This document shows positions 7,730 to 15,407 of a DNA stretch of 21,498 nt, one piece after another. Under the pieces are notes generated by a model that was not told where the DNA came from, searched no databases, and saw nothing but the letters and a program-made list of their open reading frames with translations. Each line of letters begins with the position of its first letter. Position 1 is the first letter of the stretch. Source of the stretch: Paracoccaceae bacterium (GTDB lineage: Bacteria > Pseudomonadota > Alphaproteobacteria > Rhodobacterales > Rhodobacteraceae); contig JAOUMG010000001.1 in assembly GCA_029881635.1 (NCBI GenBank), forward strand, positions 1 to 21,498. Direction: 5' to 3'. A program made the position numbers and the translations under genes.

Positions 7730-8787
7730 TGGAATTTGGATCGGACAACAACGCAGGCGCCGCGCCTGAAATTATCGCAGCGGTAAACGAAGCCAATGCT
7801 GGGCCTTCGCCTTCCTATGGCAACGATCCGATTATGGACCGCGTGCGCCAAAAAATTCGCGAGATTTTCGAGGCCCCGGAAGCGGCCGTTTATCTGGTCG
7901 GAACTGGTACGGCGGCCAATGCACTGTCCCTTGCTATAAATTGTACCCCTTGGGGTACGGTCTACTGCCATCCCTTATCTCATGTTGAGAATGATGAATG
8001 TGGCGCACCGGAGTTTTTCATTGGCGGCGGTAAACTGAAACTTGTTCAAGGCGACCATGGCAAGATGACACCGGAAGCATTGCAAACCGCAATCGGTGGC
8101 ACGCCACAAGGCGACGTCCACACCTCGCAGCGCGGCATGGTGACGATAACGAATACGACCGAGGCTGGTACCGTCTATTCACCCAGTGAAATCGCCGCAT
8201 TGAGCCGGGTCGCAAAGCAATACTCTCTTCCGGTTCACTTGGACGGGTCTCGGTTTGCCAATGCTGTTGTCGCCACCGGGTGCAGTCCCGCCGAAATGAC
8301 ATGGAAATCAGGGGTCGACATCGTGTCATTCGGTGGCACCAAAAATGGCTGCCTGGGCGTCGAGGCTGTGGTGATTTTTGATCCTGCCAAAGCCTGGGAG
8401 TTTGAGCTGCGTCGCAAGCGGGGCGGGCATCTTTTTTCCAAGCATCGCTACCTTTCGGCACAAATGGATGCCTATCTGACCAGTGACTTGTGGCTAAAGC
8501 TCGCCGCCCATGCCAATGGTCAGGCCAAGCGCCTCAGCGACGGAATGGCTAGAATGCCGCATGTCAAATTCCTTCATCCACACGCAGCCAACATTCTATT
8601 CGTCAGTATGCCACGGCAGTATCACCGTCAGGCAATGAACGCCGGGGCGCATTATTATCTCCATCCGTTTTCAGCCTCACTTGACGGGCCAGATGACGAG
8701 AGAATAGATGCGCGACTGGTTTGTTCCTGGTGTACGAGTGACCGGGAAATTGACCAGTTCCTCGCTCTCATCCGCGATCAAGGTTAA
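7729..8787 (+). CDS. ltaE: Low-specificity L-threonine aldolase
   Basis: This PLP enzyme of the beta-eliminating lyase family cleaves L-threonine or allo-threonine to glycine and acetaldehyde. It has 352 residues. Recognisable parts are SDNNAGAAPEI (5-15), PLVGTG-like VGTGTAANALSL (57-68), the ring-stacking histidine in SHVENDECGAPEF (H85), HLDGSRFANA (170-179; D172 and R175 contact PLP), and the Schiff-base lysine in SFGGTKNGC (K205). The ATG overlaps the ycgN stop by one base. An upstream in-frame ATG would overlap ycgN by 31 bases and lose the family N-terminus. The gene ends tail to tail with the hydrolase on the other strand, overlapping it by 20 bases. Exact substrate preference (threonine, phenylserine) is not decidable; the symbol is by family. 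Confidence 0.92.
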   Translation: MEFGSDNNAGAAPEIIAAVNEANAGPSPSYGNDPIMDRVRQKIREIFEAPEAAVYLVGTGTAANALSLAINCTPWGTVYCHPLSHVENDECGAPEFFIGGGKLKLVQGDHGKMTPEALQTAIGGTPQGDVHTSQRGMVTITNTTEAGTVYSPSEIAALSRVAKQYSLPVHLDGSRFANAVVATGCSPAEMTWKSGVDIVSFGGTKNGCLGVEAVVIFDPAKAWEFELRRKRGGHLFSKHRYLSAQMDAYLTSDLWLKLAAHANGQAKRLSDGMARMPHVKFLHPHAANILFVSMPRQYHRQAMNAGAHYYLHPFSASLDGPDDERIDARLVCSWCTSDREIDQFLALIRDQG

Positions 8788-9565
8788 CCCCTATCAACCC
8801 GGCGACCTCGTCCGGATGGGTGATCGGTGCCATATGGCCAGCACCCGGCACCGTGGCCACCCCCACATCCGGCAGTCGGGCGGCAATCTCTTCGGCAATG
8901 CGTTCTATGATGGCTGGCGACCGGTCCCCCCGGATCAGCAGAACCGGCATTGCGAGGCTTTCCAATGCATCCGGTAGCAGAATGCCACCGCTATCTTCGA
9001 ACAGCGCTGTGTCGCCTGCTGCGATCAATCCGATCCGTTCGACAAGATCCGACCTGTTTTCAGCATTCATGTCTTCCCATCTTACGCCAGTTCCCCAAAC
9101 GCGGGTGAATTCCGCCGCGGCCGCGGTAATGCGCCGTTCAGCCAAGGCCGCATCAAATTCTGCCATTAAGGCCGCATGTTCGTCCCATTCCGGAAATCCA
9201 CGCGCCGCGGCAAACAGAACCGGCTCAACCAGTGTCAAAGTCCGAACTGTTTCGGGCTGTGCGATGGCCAGACGAAGCGCCACCACTGCCCCAAACGAAT
9301 GACCGATCAGATCAACCGGACCATCGACAAAGCTTGAGGCAATCAAGGTTGCTTCGGTCAGAAAATCATCGCCATCCCATGCAGCAGATTTGCTGTGCCC
9401 TGGCAGATCAAAGGCGGTCAGCGCAACCCTGTCATCAAGCCGTTCTGCGACACTGGTCCACGCACCGGAATGTGCAAGCGAACAATGGATTGCCAGCGCC
9501 GGTCGCGGCCCATGACCGAAAACGCGCCAATAAGTGGCCCGACCCGCCCGTTCTTCGGTTGGCAT
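8768..9565 (-). CDS. Alpha/beta-fold hydrolase
   Basis: A 265-residue alpha/beta hydrolase with the complete catalytic triad: nucleophile Ser90 in LIGHSFGAVV (86-95), Asp214 in LIRGDRSP (210-217), and His244 in PGAGHMAP (240-247). The oxyanion strand is AIHCSLAHSG (25-34), where HG is replaced by CS. There is no signal peptide, so it is probably cytosolic. It is coupled to the upstream HCCA-isomerase-like gene: the stop of that gene and this ATG share one base. Substrates of such enzymes range over esters, lactones and C-C bonds, and nothing here narrows that. It overlaps the threonine aldolase end by 20 bases on the opposite strand. Confidence 0.88.
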   Translation of the reverse strand: MPTEERAGRATYWRVFGHGPRPALAIHCSLAHSGAWTSVAERLDDRVALTAFDLPGHSKSAAWDGDDFLTEATLIASSFVDGPVDLIGHSFGAVVALRLAIAQPETVRTLTLVEPVLFAAARGFPEWDEHAALMAEFDAALAERRITAAAAEFTRVWGTGVRWEDMNAENRSDLVERIGLIAAGDTALFEDSGGILLPDALESLAMPVLLIRGDRSPAIIERIAEEIAARLPDVGVATVPGAGHMAPITHPDEVAGLIGVNLDRG

Positions 9566-10176
9566 CAGATCCTGCCGGACAGATGCAGGTCCAGATCCTC
9601 CAGCCGATCCTGCCCCCAGAACCGTTCATCCGTATCGGTAATGTAGAATGGCGCACCAAAGGCACCGCGGCTGACAGCCTCTTCCAGATTTGCCGCATAG
9701 GTTTCAGCACCCAGCAAAAGCCCGCTATCGGCCAATGCCGGATCAAATCCAGCGGCTGACAGACCGTCGCGCACCACTTCGTCTTGACTGATATCCTTTT
9801 CTTCAGCCCAACAGGCCCGCGTATAACCATGAACCAGCCCCCCCAAATCACCGGTTGCACCGTTCTTCAGCACCGCTTGTGCCGCGATGACCGCATAGGA
9901 TGACGGCGCGGGATTTGTTGGCCAGAAAGCTGGTTGAAGATTGAGTTTCAGGCCAGCCTTGGCGGATTGGCGGCGCAATTCCTGCAGGCGGTAATCTTTG
10001 CGGCTTTCGTGGCGATCCTTGGGCGCAATCCCACCTGTCCGGCCAAAAAGCGCGATGACGTCGAGCGGTTTATATGTCACGGTCGCCCCGTGCTTGGCCG
10101 CTATCGCCTCCAGCCGGGTGCCCGCCATATAGGTAAAGGGTGACACCGTCGCAAAAAAATAGTCGATATGCGGCAT
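9565..10176 (-). CDS. DsbA-fold protein, 2-hydroxychromene-2-carboxylate isomerase type
   Basis: This 203-residue protein has the thioredoxin-like fold of the kappa-class GST/HCCA isomerases. These use glutathione to isomerise hydroxychromene carboxylate in naphthalene breakdown, or do other GSH chemistry. The opening HIDYFFATVSPFTYMAG (3-19) carries Ser12 in place of the thioredoxin cysteine, as in HCCA isomerases, and the cis-proline is P176 in GAFGAPFYI (171-179). The fold's helical insertion (about 50-150) is present. A GGATCAGG ribosome site lies a few bases before the ATG. It is the first gene of a two-gene unit with the alpha/beta hydrolase, divergent from prs. No aromatic degradation genes surround it, so the specific HCCA reaction is doubtful and a general GSH-dependent role is as likely. 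Confidence 0.85.
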   Translation of the reverse strand: MPHIDYFFATVSPFTYMAGTRLEAIAAKHGATVTYKPLDVIALFGRTGGIAPKDRHESRKDYRLQELRRQSAKAGLKLNLQPAFWPTNPAPSSYAVIAAQAVLKNGATGDLGGLVHGYTRACWAEEKDISQDEVVRDGLSAAGFDPALADSGLLLGAETYAANLEEAVSRGAFGAPFYITDTDERFWGQDRLEDLDLHLSGRI

Positions 10177-10297
10177 TTTTCCTGATCCTTCGACGCTTGG
10201 GTTTGCGGGCAGGCTAGCCCGGTGTTAAGCGGTGTGCAACGTCACGAATCCGTCATCTGAAGCTGCCCGCGCGGCGCTCCGCGAGAAGGACTATACT

Positions 10298-11317
10298 ATG
10301 CCCTCAATGACCGAGCCGAAGCTGATTTCCGGCAATTCCAACCGCCCCCTCTCCAAGGCTATCGCGCGGCGGATGTCGATGCATCGGGGAATGAGCGTGG
10401 GCCTGGTCGAGGCACGGGTGGAACGGTTCAACGATCAGGAGATTTTCGTCGAGGTTTTTGAGAATGTCCGCGGCGAGGACATGTATATCATTCAGTCCAC
10501 ATCAAACCCGGCCAATGATAACCTGATGGAACTCCTGATCATGACCGACGCATTGCGTCGGTCTTCTGCCGACAGGATCACAGCCGTCATCCCTTATTTC
10601 GGCTATGCCCGGCAGGATCGCCGTGCCAAGGCACGCACACCGATTTCAGCCAAGCTGGTGGCAAATCTGGTAACGCAAGCAGGGGTGGACCGGGTTTTGA
10701 CCATGGATCTGCACGCAACGCAGATTCAGGGGTTTTTCGATATCCCGGTCGACAACCTGTATGCCGCCCCTATTTTCGCGCTTGATATCGAACATCATTT
10801 CAAGGGAAAGCTCGACAAGGTCACGGTCGTGTCCCCGGATGTCGGCGGTGTGGCGCGCGCGCGGGAACTGGCGCAGCGGATCGGCTGCGGGCTGGCCATC
10901 GTCGACAAGCGGCGGGTCAAAGCGGGTGAGATTGCCGAGATGACGGTGATCGGTGATGTTTCGGGCCAGACCTGCATCATCGTCGACGACATATGTGACA
11001 CTGCGGGCACGCTCTGCAAGGCGGCTGAGGTCTTGATTGAAGCCGGGGCGAGCGAAGTTCATTCCTATATCACCCACGGCGTACTGTCCGGTCCTGCCGT
11101 TGAAAGGATCACCAACTCGGTTATGAAAAGCCTCGTCATCACCGATTCAATCGAACCGACCACCCCCGTCAAGGATGCCAAGAATATCCGCATCGTTCCG
11201 ACCGCGCCGATGTTTGCGCAGGCGATCATGAATATCTGGTCGGGCACTTCGGTTTCGTCGCTTTTCGATGCCGAAACACTGAGCCCCATTTATGAAGGTA
11301 TGTACAATCAGGGTTGA
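10298..11317 (+). CDS. prs: Ribose-phosphate pyrophosphokinase (PRPP synthetase)
   Basis: Prs makes PRPP from ribose 5-phosphate and ATP, feeding purine, pyrimidine, histidine, tryptophan and NAD synthesis. The 339-residue class I enzyme shows [11 protein letters not shown] (99-109; ATP site), the catalytic flexible-loop region with KRR (204-206), [17 protein letters not shown] (137-153; H139), and the PRPP loop [11 protein letters not shown] (229-239). The ATG at 10298 was chosen because AGAAGGA (10284-10290) sits 7 bases upstream. The open frame continues upstream to a GTG at 10232, but that stretch is outside the family's N-terminus, and ATG 10307 would be 16 bases from the ribosome site. 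A GC hairpin (CGCGG/CCGCG, 10270-10283) lies directly before the ribosome site. It is divergent from the HCCA-like gene. Confidence 0.97.
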   Translation: MPSMTEPKLISGNSNRPLSKAIARRMSMHRGMSVGLVEARVERFNDQEIFVEVFENVRGEDMYIIQSTSNPANDNLMELLIMTDALRRSSADRITAVIPYFGYARQDRRAKARTPISAKLVANLVTQAGVDRVLTMDLHATQIQGFFDIPVDNLYAAPIFALDIEHHFKGKLDKVTVVSPDVGGVARARELAQRIGCGLAIVDKRRVKAGEIAEMTVIGDVSGQTCIIVDDICDTAGTLCKAAEVLIEAGASEVHSYITHGVLSGPAVERITNSVMKSLVITDSIEPTTPVKDAKNIRIVPTAPMFAQAIMNIWSGTSVSSLFDAETLSPIYEGMYNQG

Positions 11318-11553
11318 GATTTCACGCCCGAGGATTTTGCTGCAGCCCGCATGCGTTTGGGACGCGCCGTTGAATGTGACCCCGATTGCGACGAGGCGAT
11401 GCTGGTGCTGTCGCTGATCCATCATCATACCGCCCTTAAGGGTTATGCTGCTGGCCTCTGCGCAAGGCTGGCCTGCCAGATCAGTGCGACACCCGCCAGT
11501 TCCAGCGCGTTTCGACATAACTGCTGGCCCTTGCCTTCGCCGCCCTATTGAAA
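11318..11553 (+). other. Short coding-like stretch after prs, in frame with its stop; TPR-like remnant
   Basis: The frame immediately after the prs TGA stays open for about 77 codons. It begins DFTPEDFAAARMRLGRA and continues with VECDPDCDEAMLVLSLIHHH, which resembles one tetratricopeptide (TPR) helix pair (alanine, 'DP', then a leucine-rich helix). After about residue 45 the composition becomes poor and cysteine/serine-rich, suggesting a lost frame or plain non-coding DNA. An ATG at 11351 has no clear ribosome site. A 10-bp palindrome CCCTTAAGGG lies at 11433-11442. It could be the decayed end of a TPR gene, a small gene, or chance; I see no terminator for prs here. Confidence 0.25.
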
Positions 11554-11562
11554 GCCTGATCG

Positions 11563-12705
11563 ATGACAATATTGCCCGATTTTCGACTGGAAACCCATTT
11601 TTCGAAATGGGAATTCAAGGCGCGGTATCACATGACCGCCTCGGATGCTGAAAGCATCCGTTTGCGCGATTTGCTGGCTTTGGCGTCAGATCAAGAGCGC
11701 GAAGAATTTGACGCCATGTCGCTCGGATACACCGAAACCTACGGCGCGCCTGATCTGCGCGAAGTGATTGCCAGCACCTACGCTACGCAAAAGGCATCAG
11801 ACATCCTGTGCTTTGCCGGCGCGAGCGAAGGCATATTTGCCGCCAACAACGTCATTCTGGACAAGGACAGTCACGCCATTGTCGTCACCCCCAACTACCA
11901 GTCCCACGAAACGCTGCCGGTGGCGATCTGTACGGCGACCGGGGTGCCGCTTGATCCTGATGATAGCTGGTCCCTGAACATCGACCGCATTGCCGCAGCG
12001 ATCCGTCCCAATACCTGTTTGGTGACGATCAATTTTCCACATAACCCCACCGGGGCGATCCTGCCGCTTGACCGGTACATGGCGTTGATCGACCTGTGTC
12101 GGGCGCGCGGGATCTATATTCTGCACGATGAGATATTCAACGGCCTTGGCCCGACAGGCACGCAGCATCTGCCTTTCGTCGCTGATCTTTATGAACGCGG
12201 CCTTTCACTGAATGTGATGTCGAAATCCTACGGGATGCCAGGGTTGCGTATCGGCTGGATCGCCTGCAAGGATGCCGCGATCCTGTCCAAGATGGAGCGG
12301 ATGAAGCATTATCTGTCGATCTGCAATTCCGGCCCCAGCGAACGGCTGGCCAAGATCGCGCTGACCAATCGCCACACATTGCTCGCCCGCAACTGCGCAA
12401 TCGTCGATGAAAATCTTCCCAAATGGGACGCATTTTTCGCCCGCCATCCCGATTTGTTTGACTGGCGCCGCCCGGACGGGTCCTGCATGGCGTTTCCGCG
12501 CTACAAAGGGGCAGATGGGGTCGAGGCCTTCGCGGCCTCGTTGGTTGAGGAAAGCGGTGTCCTGCTTTTGCCCGGTACGATTTATGCTTCGCAACTGTGC
12601 CCGACGCCCAAGGACCGGTTTCGCATCGGCTTCGGACGTTCCGGTCTTGACGAAGGGCTGGCGGCATTGGAGGCCCATGTCATGCGCAACCGGCGCGCCG
12701 GCTGA
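11563..12705 (+). CDS. Class I/II (fold type I) PLP-dependent aminotransferase
   Basis: A 380-residue fold-type I aminotransferase of the AspC-like superfamily. Active-site residues are in the expected order: glycine-rich FAGASEGIFAANN (84-96), the PLP-stacking tyrosine in TPNYQSH (Y112), NFPHNPTGA (157-165; N161), HDEIFNG (D189), and the Schiff-base lysine with phosphate-binding arginine in MSKSYGMPGLRIGW (K221, R229). A C-terminal FRIGFGR carries the likely substrate carboxylate-binding arginine. The N-terminus is somewhat unlike aspartate transaminases and closer to a group of uncharacterised alphaproteobacterial enzymes. The ATG has only a weak GAAAG ribosome site. It lies 245 bases after prs and 122 bases before the helicase, so it may have its own promoter. 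Substrate unknown. Confidence 0.88.
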   Translation: MTILPDFRLETHFSKWEFKARYHMTASDAESIRLRDLLALASDQEREEFDAMSLGYTETYGAPDLREVIASTYATQKASDILCFAGASEGIFAANNVILDKDSHAIVVTPNYQSHETLPVAICTATGVPLDPDDSWSLNIDRIAAAIRPNTCLVTINFPHNPTGAILPLDRYMALIDLCRARGIYILHDEIFNGLGPTGTQHLPFVADLYERGLSLNVMSKSYGMPGLRIGWIACKDAAILSKMERMKHYLSICNSGPSERLAKIALTNRHTLLARNCAIVDENLPKWDAFFARHPDLFDWRRPDGSCMAFPRYKGADGVEAFAASLVEESGVLLLPGTIYASQLCPTPKDRFRIGFGRSGLDEGLAALEAHVMRNRRAG

Positions 12706-12827
12706 TGGGCATCCGGCCGCGCCCGTTGCATTCACTCTATACATTCGGCCCAATTCGCCTTAGGTGCCGTCACTTGCCGATCTGGGCCGTGGGCCCGTCG
12801 GGCTGACCGATCCAGAAAGACCTGTTC

Positions 12828-14741
12828 ATGACTGATACCCCAACCATCATCATCCCCCTTGCCGACGCATTGGCCAAACGTGGTTACGACCTGCTGACCC
12901 CGGTTCAAGAGGCTGTCACGAAATCCGGATTGGGCGATGCAGATTTGCTGGTTTCGGCCCAAACCGGGTCAGGCAAAACAGTAGGGTTCGGTCTGGCCAT
13001 TGCGCCAACGATTCTGGGAACGGCCGATCGGTTCGGTCCTGCGGGCAGCCCGCTGGCCCTGATAATCGCACCGACGCGCGAACTGGCCTTGCAGGTCAAG
13101 CGCGAACTAGACTGGCTTTACGATCTGACCGGGGCAAATGTGGTTTCTTGTGTCGGCGGCATGGACATGCGTGATGAACGCCGTGCGCTGGACCGGGGCG
13201 CGCACATCGTGGTCGGCACACCGGGACGCCTGCGCGACCATATCATGCGCAGATCGCTGGACATGAGCGATATACGCGCCGTTGTGCTGGACGAGGCCGA
13301 TGAGATGCTTGACCTTGGCTTTCGCGAGGATCTGGAATTCATCCTTGGCGGTGCGCCGGAATCTCGGCGTACCTTGATGTTTTCGGCCACCGTGCCAAAG
13401 GCAATTGCCACACTGGCGCAAAGCTTTCAGAAAGACGCACAGCGCGTCACGATGGCGGGCGAGCGCACTCAGCATGCCGATATCGAATACCGCGCCATGA
13501 ATGTGGCCCCGCAGGATGCCGAAAACGCCATCGTCAATGTGTTGCGTTTCTATGAGGCGCAAAACGCCATCGTCTTTTGCAATACCCGTGCCGCCGTAAA
13601 TCGCCTGACCACGCGCCTGTCGAACCGCAGTTTTTCGGTCGTGGCCCTGTCGGGCGAGCTGAGCCAGAATGAACGCACCCATGCCTTGCAGGCGATGCGC
13701 GATGGCCGGGCGCGGGTCTGCGTGGCCACTGACGTGGCTGCGCGGGGTATTGACCTGCCAAATCTGGAACTGGTTATTCATGCCGAATTGCCGTCGAACG
13801 CCGATATTCTGCTGCATCGGTCAGGCCGTACAGGCCGCGCTGGCCGCAAGGGTGTTTCGGCGCTGATCGTTCCCAAGAAGGTCCGCAAGAAAGCCGAAGG
13901 ACTGCTGCGTGTTGCCAAGGTGTCTGCCGAATGGTCGGACGCGCCTTCTGCCGAAGCAGTGCAGCGCCGCGACGAAGAAAGGTTACTGACGGATCCGGTC
14001 TGGACCGAACCGGTCAGTGAGGCTGACCGCAGTTTTGCCGCGCGCCTGCTGGAGCTTTATGGCCCCGAACGGATTGCATCGGCCTATTTGCGCGCCTACC
14101 GGGAGCATCATTCAGCGCCTGAAGAACTGGCCCCGGCGGGATCTGGGCCAAGCCCCCGCGACACCGGCAGCTTTGGACCGAGCCAATGGTTTTCCGTTTC
14201 ACTCGGTCGCAAACATCAGGCCGAGCCGCGCTGGATCCTGCCGATGCTGTGCCGGTCGGGTAACATCGGGCGCGATGACGTAGGCGCAATACGGGTGCAG
14301 GAAACGGAAACTTTTGTCGAGGTTCTGGCCGCTCGCGTTCCGGCGATGATGGCCGCGATCGGGGCAGGCGGCAAACTGGAAGGCGACGTGGTGATCCGGC
14401 AACTGAATGCGCCGCCTTTCGGTGCCGCCCCTTCGCCTGCGGGCACGACACCGGGACCAAAAGTATCTGCGCCGCGCCGCAAGCCTGCCTATATGAAAAA
14501 GCCGGTGGCAGAGCGCGATACCGGGCAGGCAGAGCATGGCATGCTGAGTGAACCGGCGGCCCCCGCCGTCGATCCGGTCCGAAAACCATTCAAGAAACCC
14601 CAAGGCAAGAAGATGCATCGCAAGGGCGCGCCGTCTGCAGAGCCGCGGAGCCCCAAGGGACCCAGAAATACCGCGCCCAAGTCGACGAAAACCGGTCATC
14701 GGAAAGGCGGAATGGGGCGCCCGAAACGACCGAAGGTTTGA
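12828..14741 (+). CDS. DEAD-box ATP-dependent RNA helicase with DbpA-like RNA-binding domain
   Basis: This 637-residue RNA helicase uses ATP to unwind short RNA duplexes; relatives act in ribosome assembly and cold adaptation. Motifs in order: a Q-motif-like GYDLLTPVQEA (19-29), Walker A AQTGSGKT (44-51), PTRELALQV (82-90), GTPGRLRDH (130-138), DEAD (155-158), SAT (186-188), IVFCNTR (248-254), ATDVAARGIDLP (300-311) and HRSGRTGRAG (330-339). Residues about 452-526 form a DbpA/CsdA-type RNA-binding domain (WFSVSLGRK, RWILPMLCRSGNIGR, GAIRV). The last ~110 residues are a low-complexity, Lys/Arg/Pro-rich tail, probably disordered and RNA-binding. The domain set resembles DeaD/CsdA more than RhlE. 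The ribosome site before the ATG is weak (CAGAAAGACC). Confidence 0.95.
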   Translation: MTDTPTIIIPLADALAKRGYDLLTPVQEAVTKSGLGDADLLVSAQTGSGKTVGFGLAIAPTILGTADRFGPAGSPLALIIAPTRELALQVKRELDWLYDLTGANVVSCVGGMDMRDERRALDRGAHIVVGTPGRLRDHIMRRSLDMSDIRAVVLDEADEMLDLGFREDLEFILGGAPESRRTLMFSATVPKAIATLAQSFQKDAQRVTMAGERTQHADIEYRAMNVAPQDAENAIVNVLRFYEAQNAIVFCNTRAAVNRLTTRLSNRSFSVVALSGELSQNERTHALQAMRDGRARVCVATDVAARGIDLPNLELVIHAELPSNADILLHRSGRTGRAGRKGVSALIVPKKVRKKAEGLLRVAKVSAEWSDAPSAEAVQRRDEERLLTDPVWTEPVSEADRSFAARLLELYGPERIASAYLRAYREHHSAPEELAPAGSGPSPRDTGSFGPSQWFSVSLGRKHQAEPRWILPMLCRSGNIGRDDVGAIRVQETETFVEVLAARVPAMMAAIGAGGKLEGDVVIRQLNAPPFGAAPSPAGTTPGPKVSAPRRKPAYMKKPVAERDTGQAEHGMLSEPAAPAVDPVRKPFKKPQGKKMHRKGAPSAEPRSPKGPRNTAPKSTKTGHRKGGMGRPKRPKV

Positions 14742-14748
14742 AACGCCA

Positions 14749-14764
14749 GCGCAGTTCACTGCGC
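14749..14764 (+). other. Hairpin just after the helicase stop
   Basis: GCGCAG, four bases, CTGCGC form a perfect 6-bp stem beginning 8 bases after the helicase stop codon. No T tract follows, so it is at best a 3' end-stabilising structure rather than a classic terminator. Confidence 0.35.
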
Positions 14765-14846
14765 GATACAAAGCAAACCTCGCTGTCAAATCGCGCTGGT
14801 TTGTTCCATCAACCCGATCTTCCTTCCCTCCCACGGGGCATGGCTC

Positions 14847-14885
14847 GGCTGGCTTCTGCCACGCCAGCCCCGCATGAGGCTGGCG
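14847..14885 (+). repeat. Three alternating copies of a 7-base GGCTGGC/GCCAGCC repeat
   Basis: GGCTGGC (14847-14853), its complement GCCAGCC (14863-14869) and GGCTGGC again (14878-14884) can form either of two exclusive hairpins. The second extends to 8 bp with C14862 and G14885. It lies in the 238-base gap between the helicase and the FNR-controlled usp promoter, so it could be part of the helicase 3' end. Confidence 0.4.
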
Positions 14886-14913
14886 GGTTCGGGATAGCGG
14901 CCTCCTTTTCGGT

Positions 14914-14927
14914 TTGATGTCGATCAA
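14914..14927 (+). promoter_or_regulatory. FNR/FnrL-type binding site
   Basis: TTGATGTCGATCAA is a perfect match to the FNR consensus TTGAT-N4-ATCAA. Its centre (14920.5) lies about 41.5 bases before the start of transcription predicted from the -10 at 14950-14955, the classic class II activator position. An oxygen-sensing FnrL or related Crp/Fnr regulator should therefore activate the downstream usp gene when oxygen falls. Confidence 0.85.
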
Positions 14928-14949
14928 TGCACTTTGGCAGCGAAAGACG

Positions 14950-14955
14950 TCTACT
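14950..14955 (+). promoter_or_regulatory. Predicted -10 element of the usp promoter
   Basis: TCTACT matches TATAAT at 4 of 6 positions and stands where a class II FNR-dependent promoter needs it. The FNR box takes the place of the -35, and transcription would begin near 14962, 18 bases before the usp ATG. Confidence 0.45.
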
Positions 14956-14979
14956 GACGCAATAGCCCGGAGGTTCGCT

Positions 14980-15390
14980 ATGTATAAACACATCCTAATC
15001 CCTGTGGCATTTGATCATGCCGACTCTGCCGAAAACTCCATCAAAGTGGCGCAAAAACTGTTGGCCGCTGATGGTCGCCTGTCGATCTTGCATGTCATGG
15101 AGGAAATGCCGGGATACGTTTCGGCCTACCTTCCGGAGGGTACGATGGAGGCAAATCGTGCGGATGCTTCGGCAAGGCTAAACGCAATCGCCAAGAATAT
15201 CGGCAAGAATGGGACCACTGCCGTGGTACGGGGCCACGCTAACCGAACCATTGTCAGCTATGCGGAAGAGCATGATGCGGATTGTATCGTGATCGCGTCA
15301 CACAAGCCGGGGATTGAGGATTACTTCCTGGGTTCAACCGCCGCTCATGTGGTCCGCCATGCCAAATGCAGCGTACATGTAATACGCTGA
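14980..15390 (+). CDS. Universal stress protein, UspA family
   Basis: This 136-residue single-domain universal stress protein belongs to a family that helps cells survive starvation and low oxygen; some members bind ATP. It opens with the beta strand YKHILIPVAFD (2-12), and has DGRLSILHVMEEMPGY (31-46) and a DADCIVIASHKPG strand (99-111). The nucleotide motif region is SHKPGIEDYFLGSTAAHVV (107-125): the GST part fits the ATP-binding G-x9-G-S/T pattern, while the first glycine of G-x2-G is a histidine or proline position, so ATP binding is uncertain. The ATG at 14980 is preceded by a strong CCGGAGG site. An upstream in-frame ATG at 14914 is inside the FNR box and is rejected. Anaerobic induction by FNR is strongly suggested. 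Confidence 0.93.
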   Translation: MYKHILIPVAFDHADSAENSIKVAQKLLAADGRLSILHVMEEMPGYVSAYLPEGTMEANRADASARLNAIAKNIGKNGTTAVVRGHANRTIVSYAEEHDADCIVIASHKPGIEDYFLGSTAAHVVRHAKCSVHVIR

Positions 15391-15407
15391 AACCAGACGC
15401 CTTTTTT
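15370..15407 (+). terminator. Possible terminator overlapping the end of usp
   Basis: AGCGTA (15370-15375) pairs with TACGCT (15383-15388) across the last codons, and a run of six T follows at 15402-15407. The gap of 13 bases between stem and T run is longer than in a classic terminator. The rest of the 171-base gap up to the lectin gene holds only a short imperfect hairpin (CGTGCAGG with CCTGCTGTGCACG, 15411-15438). Confidence 0.35.

Noticed and set aside
10232..10297. N-terminal extension of prs from GTG 10232
   Set aside because: The extra 22 residues are outside the family's N-terminus, and the AGAAGGA site points to ATG 10298.
11315..11317. TGA of prs as a read-through or selenocysteine codon
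   Set aside because: Prs is complete at this stop and no SECIS-like element or conserved extension is evident.
12137..12753. Minus-strand open frames opposite the aminotransferase
   Set aside because: Shadows of a well-supported PLP enzyme gene, without ribosome sites or motifs.
14914..14979. N-terminal extension of usp from ATG 14914
   Set aside because: It would begin inside the FNR box, upstream of the predicted transcript start; the strong CCGGAGG site serves ATG 14980.
14199..14993. Minus-strand open frame of 264 codons opposite the helicase tail
   Set aside because: It lies across the helicase C-terminus and the FNR promoter region; its composition reflects the repetitive basic tail in reverse.
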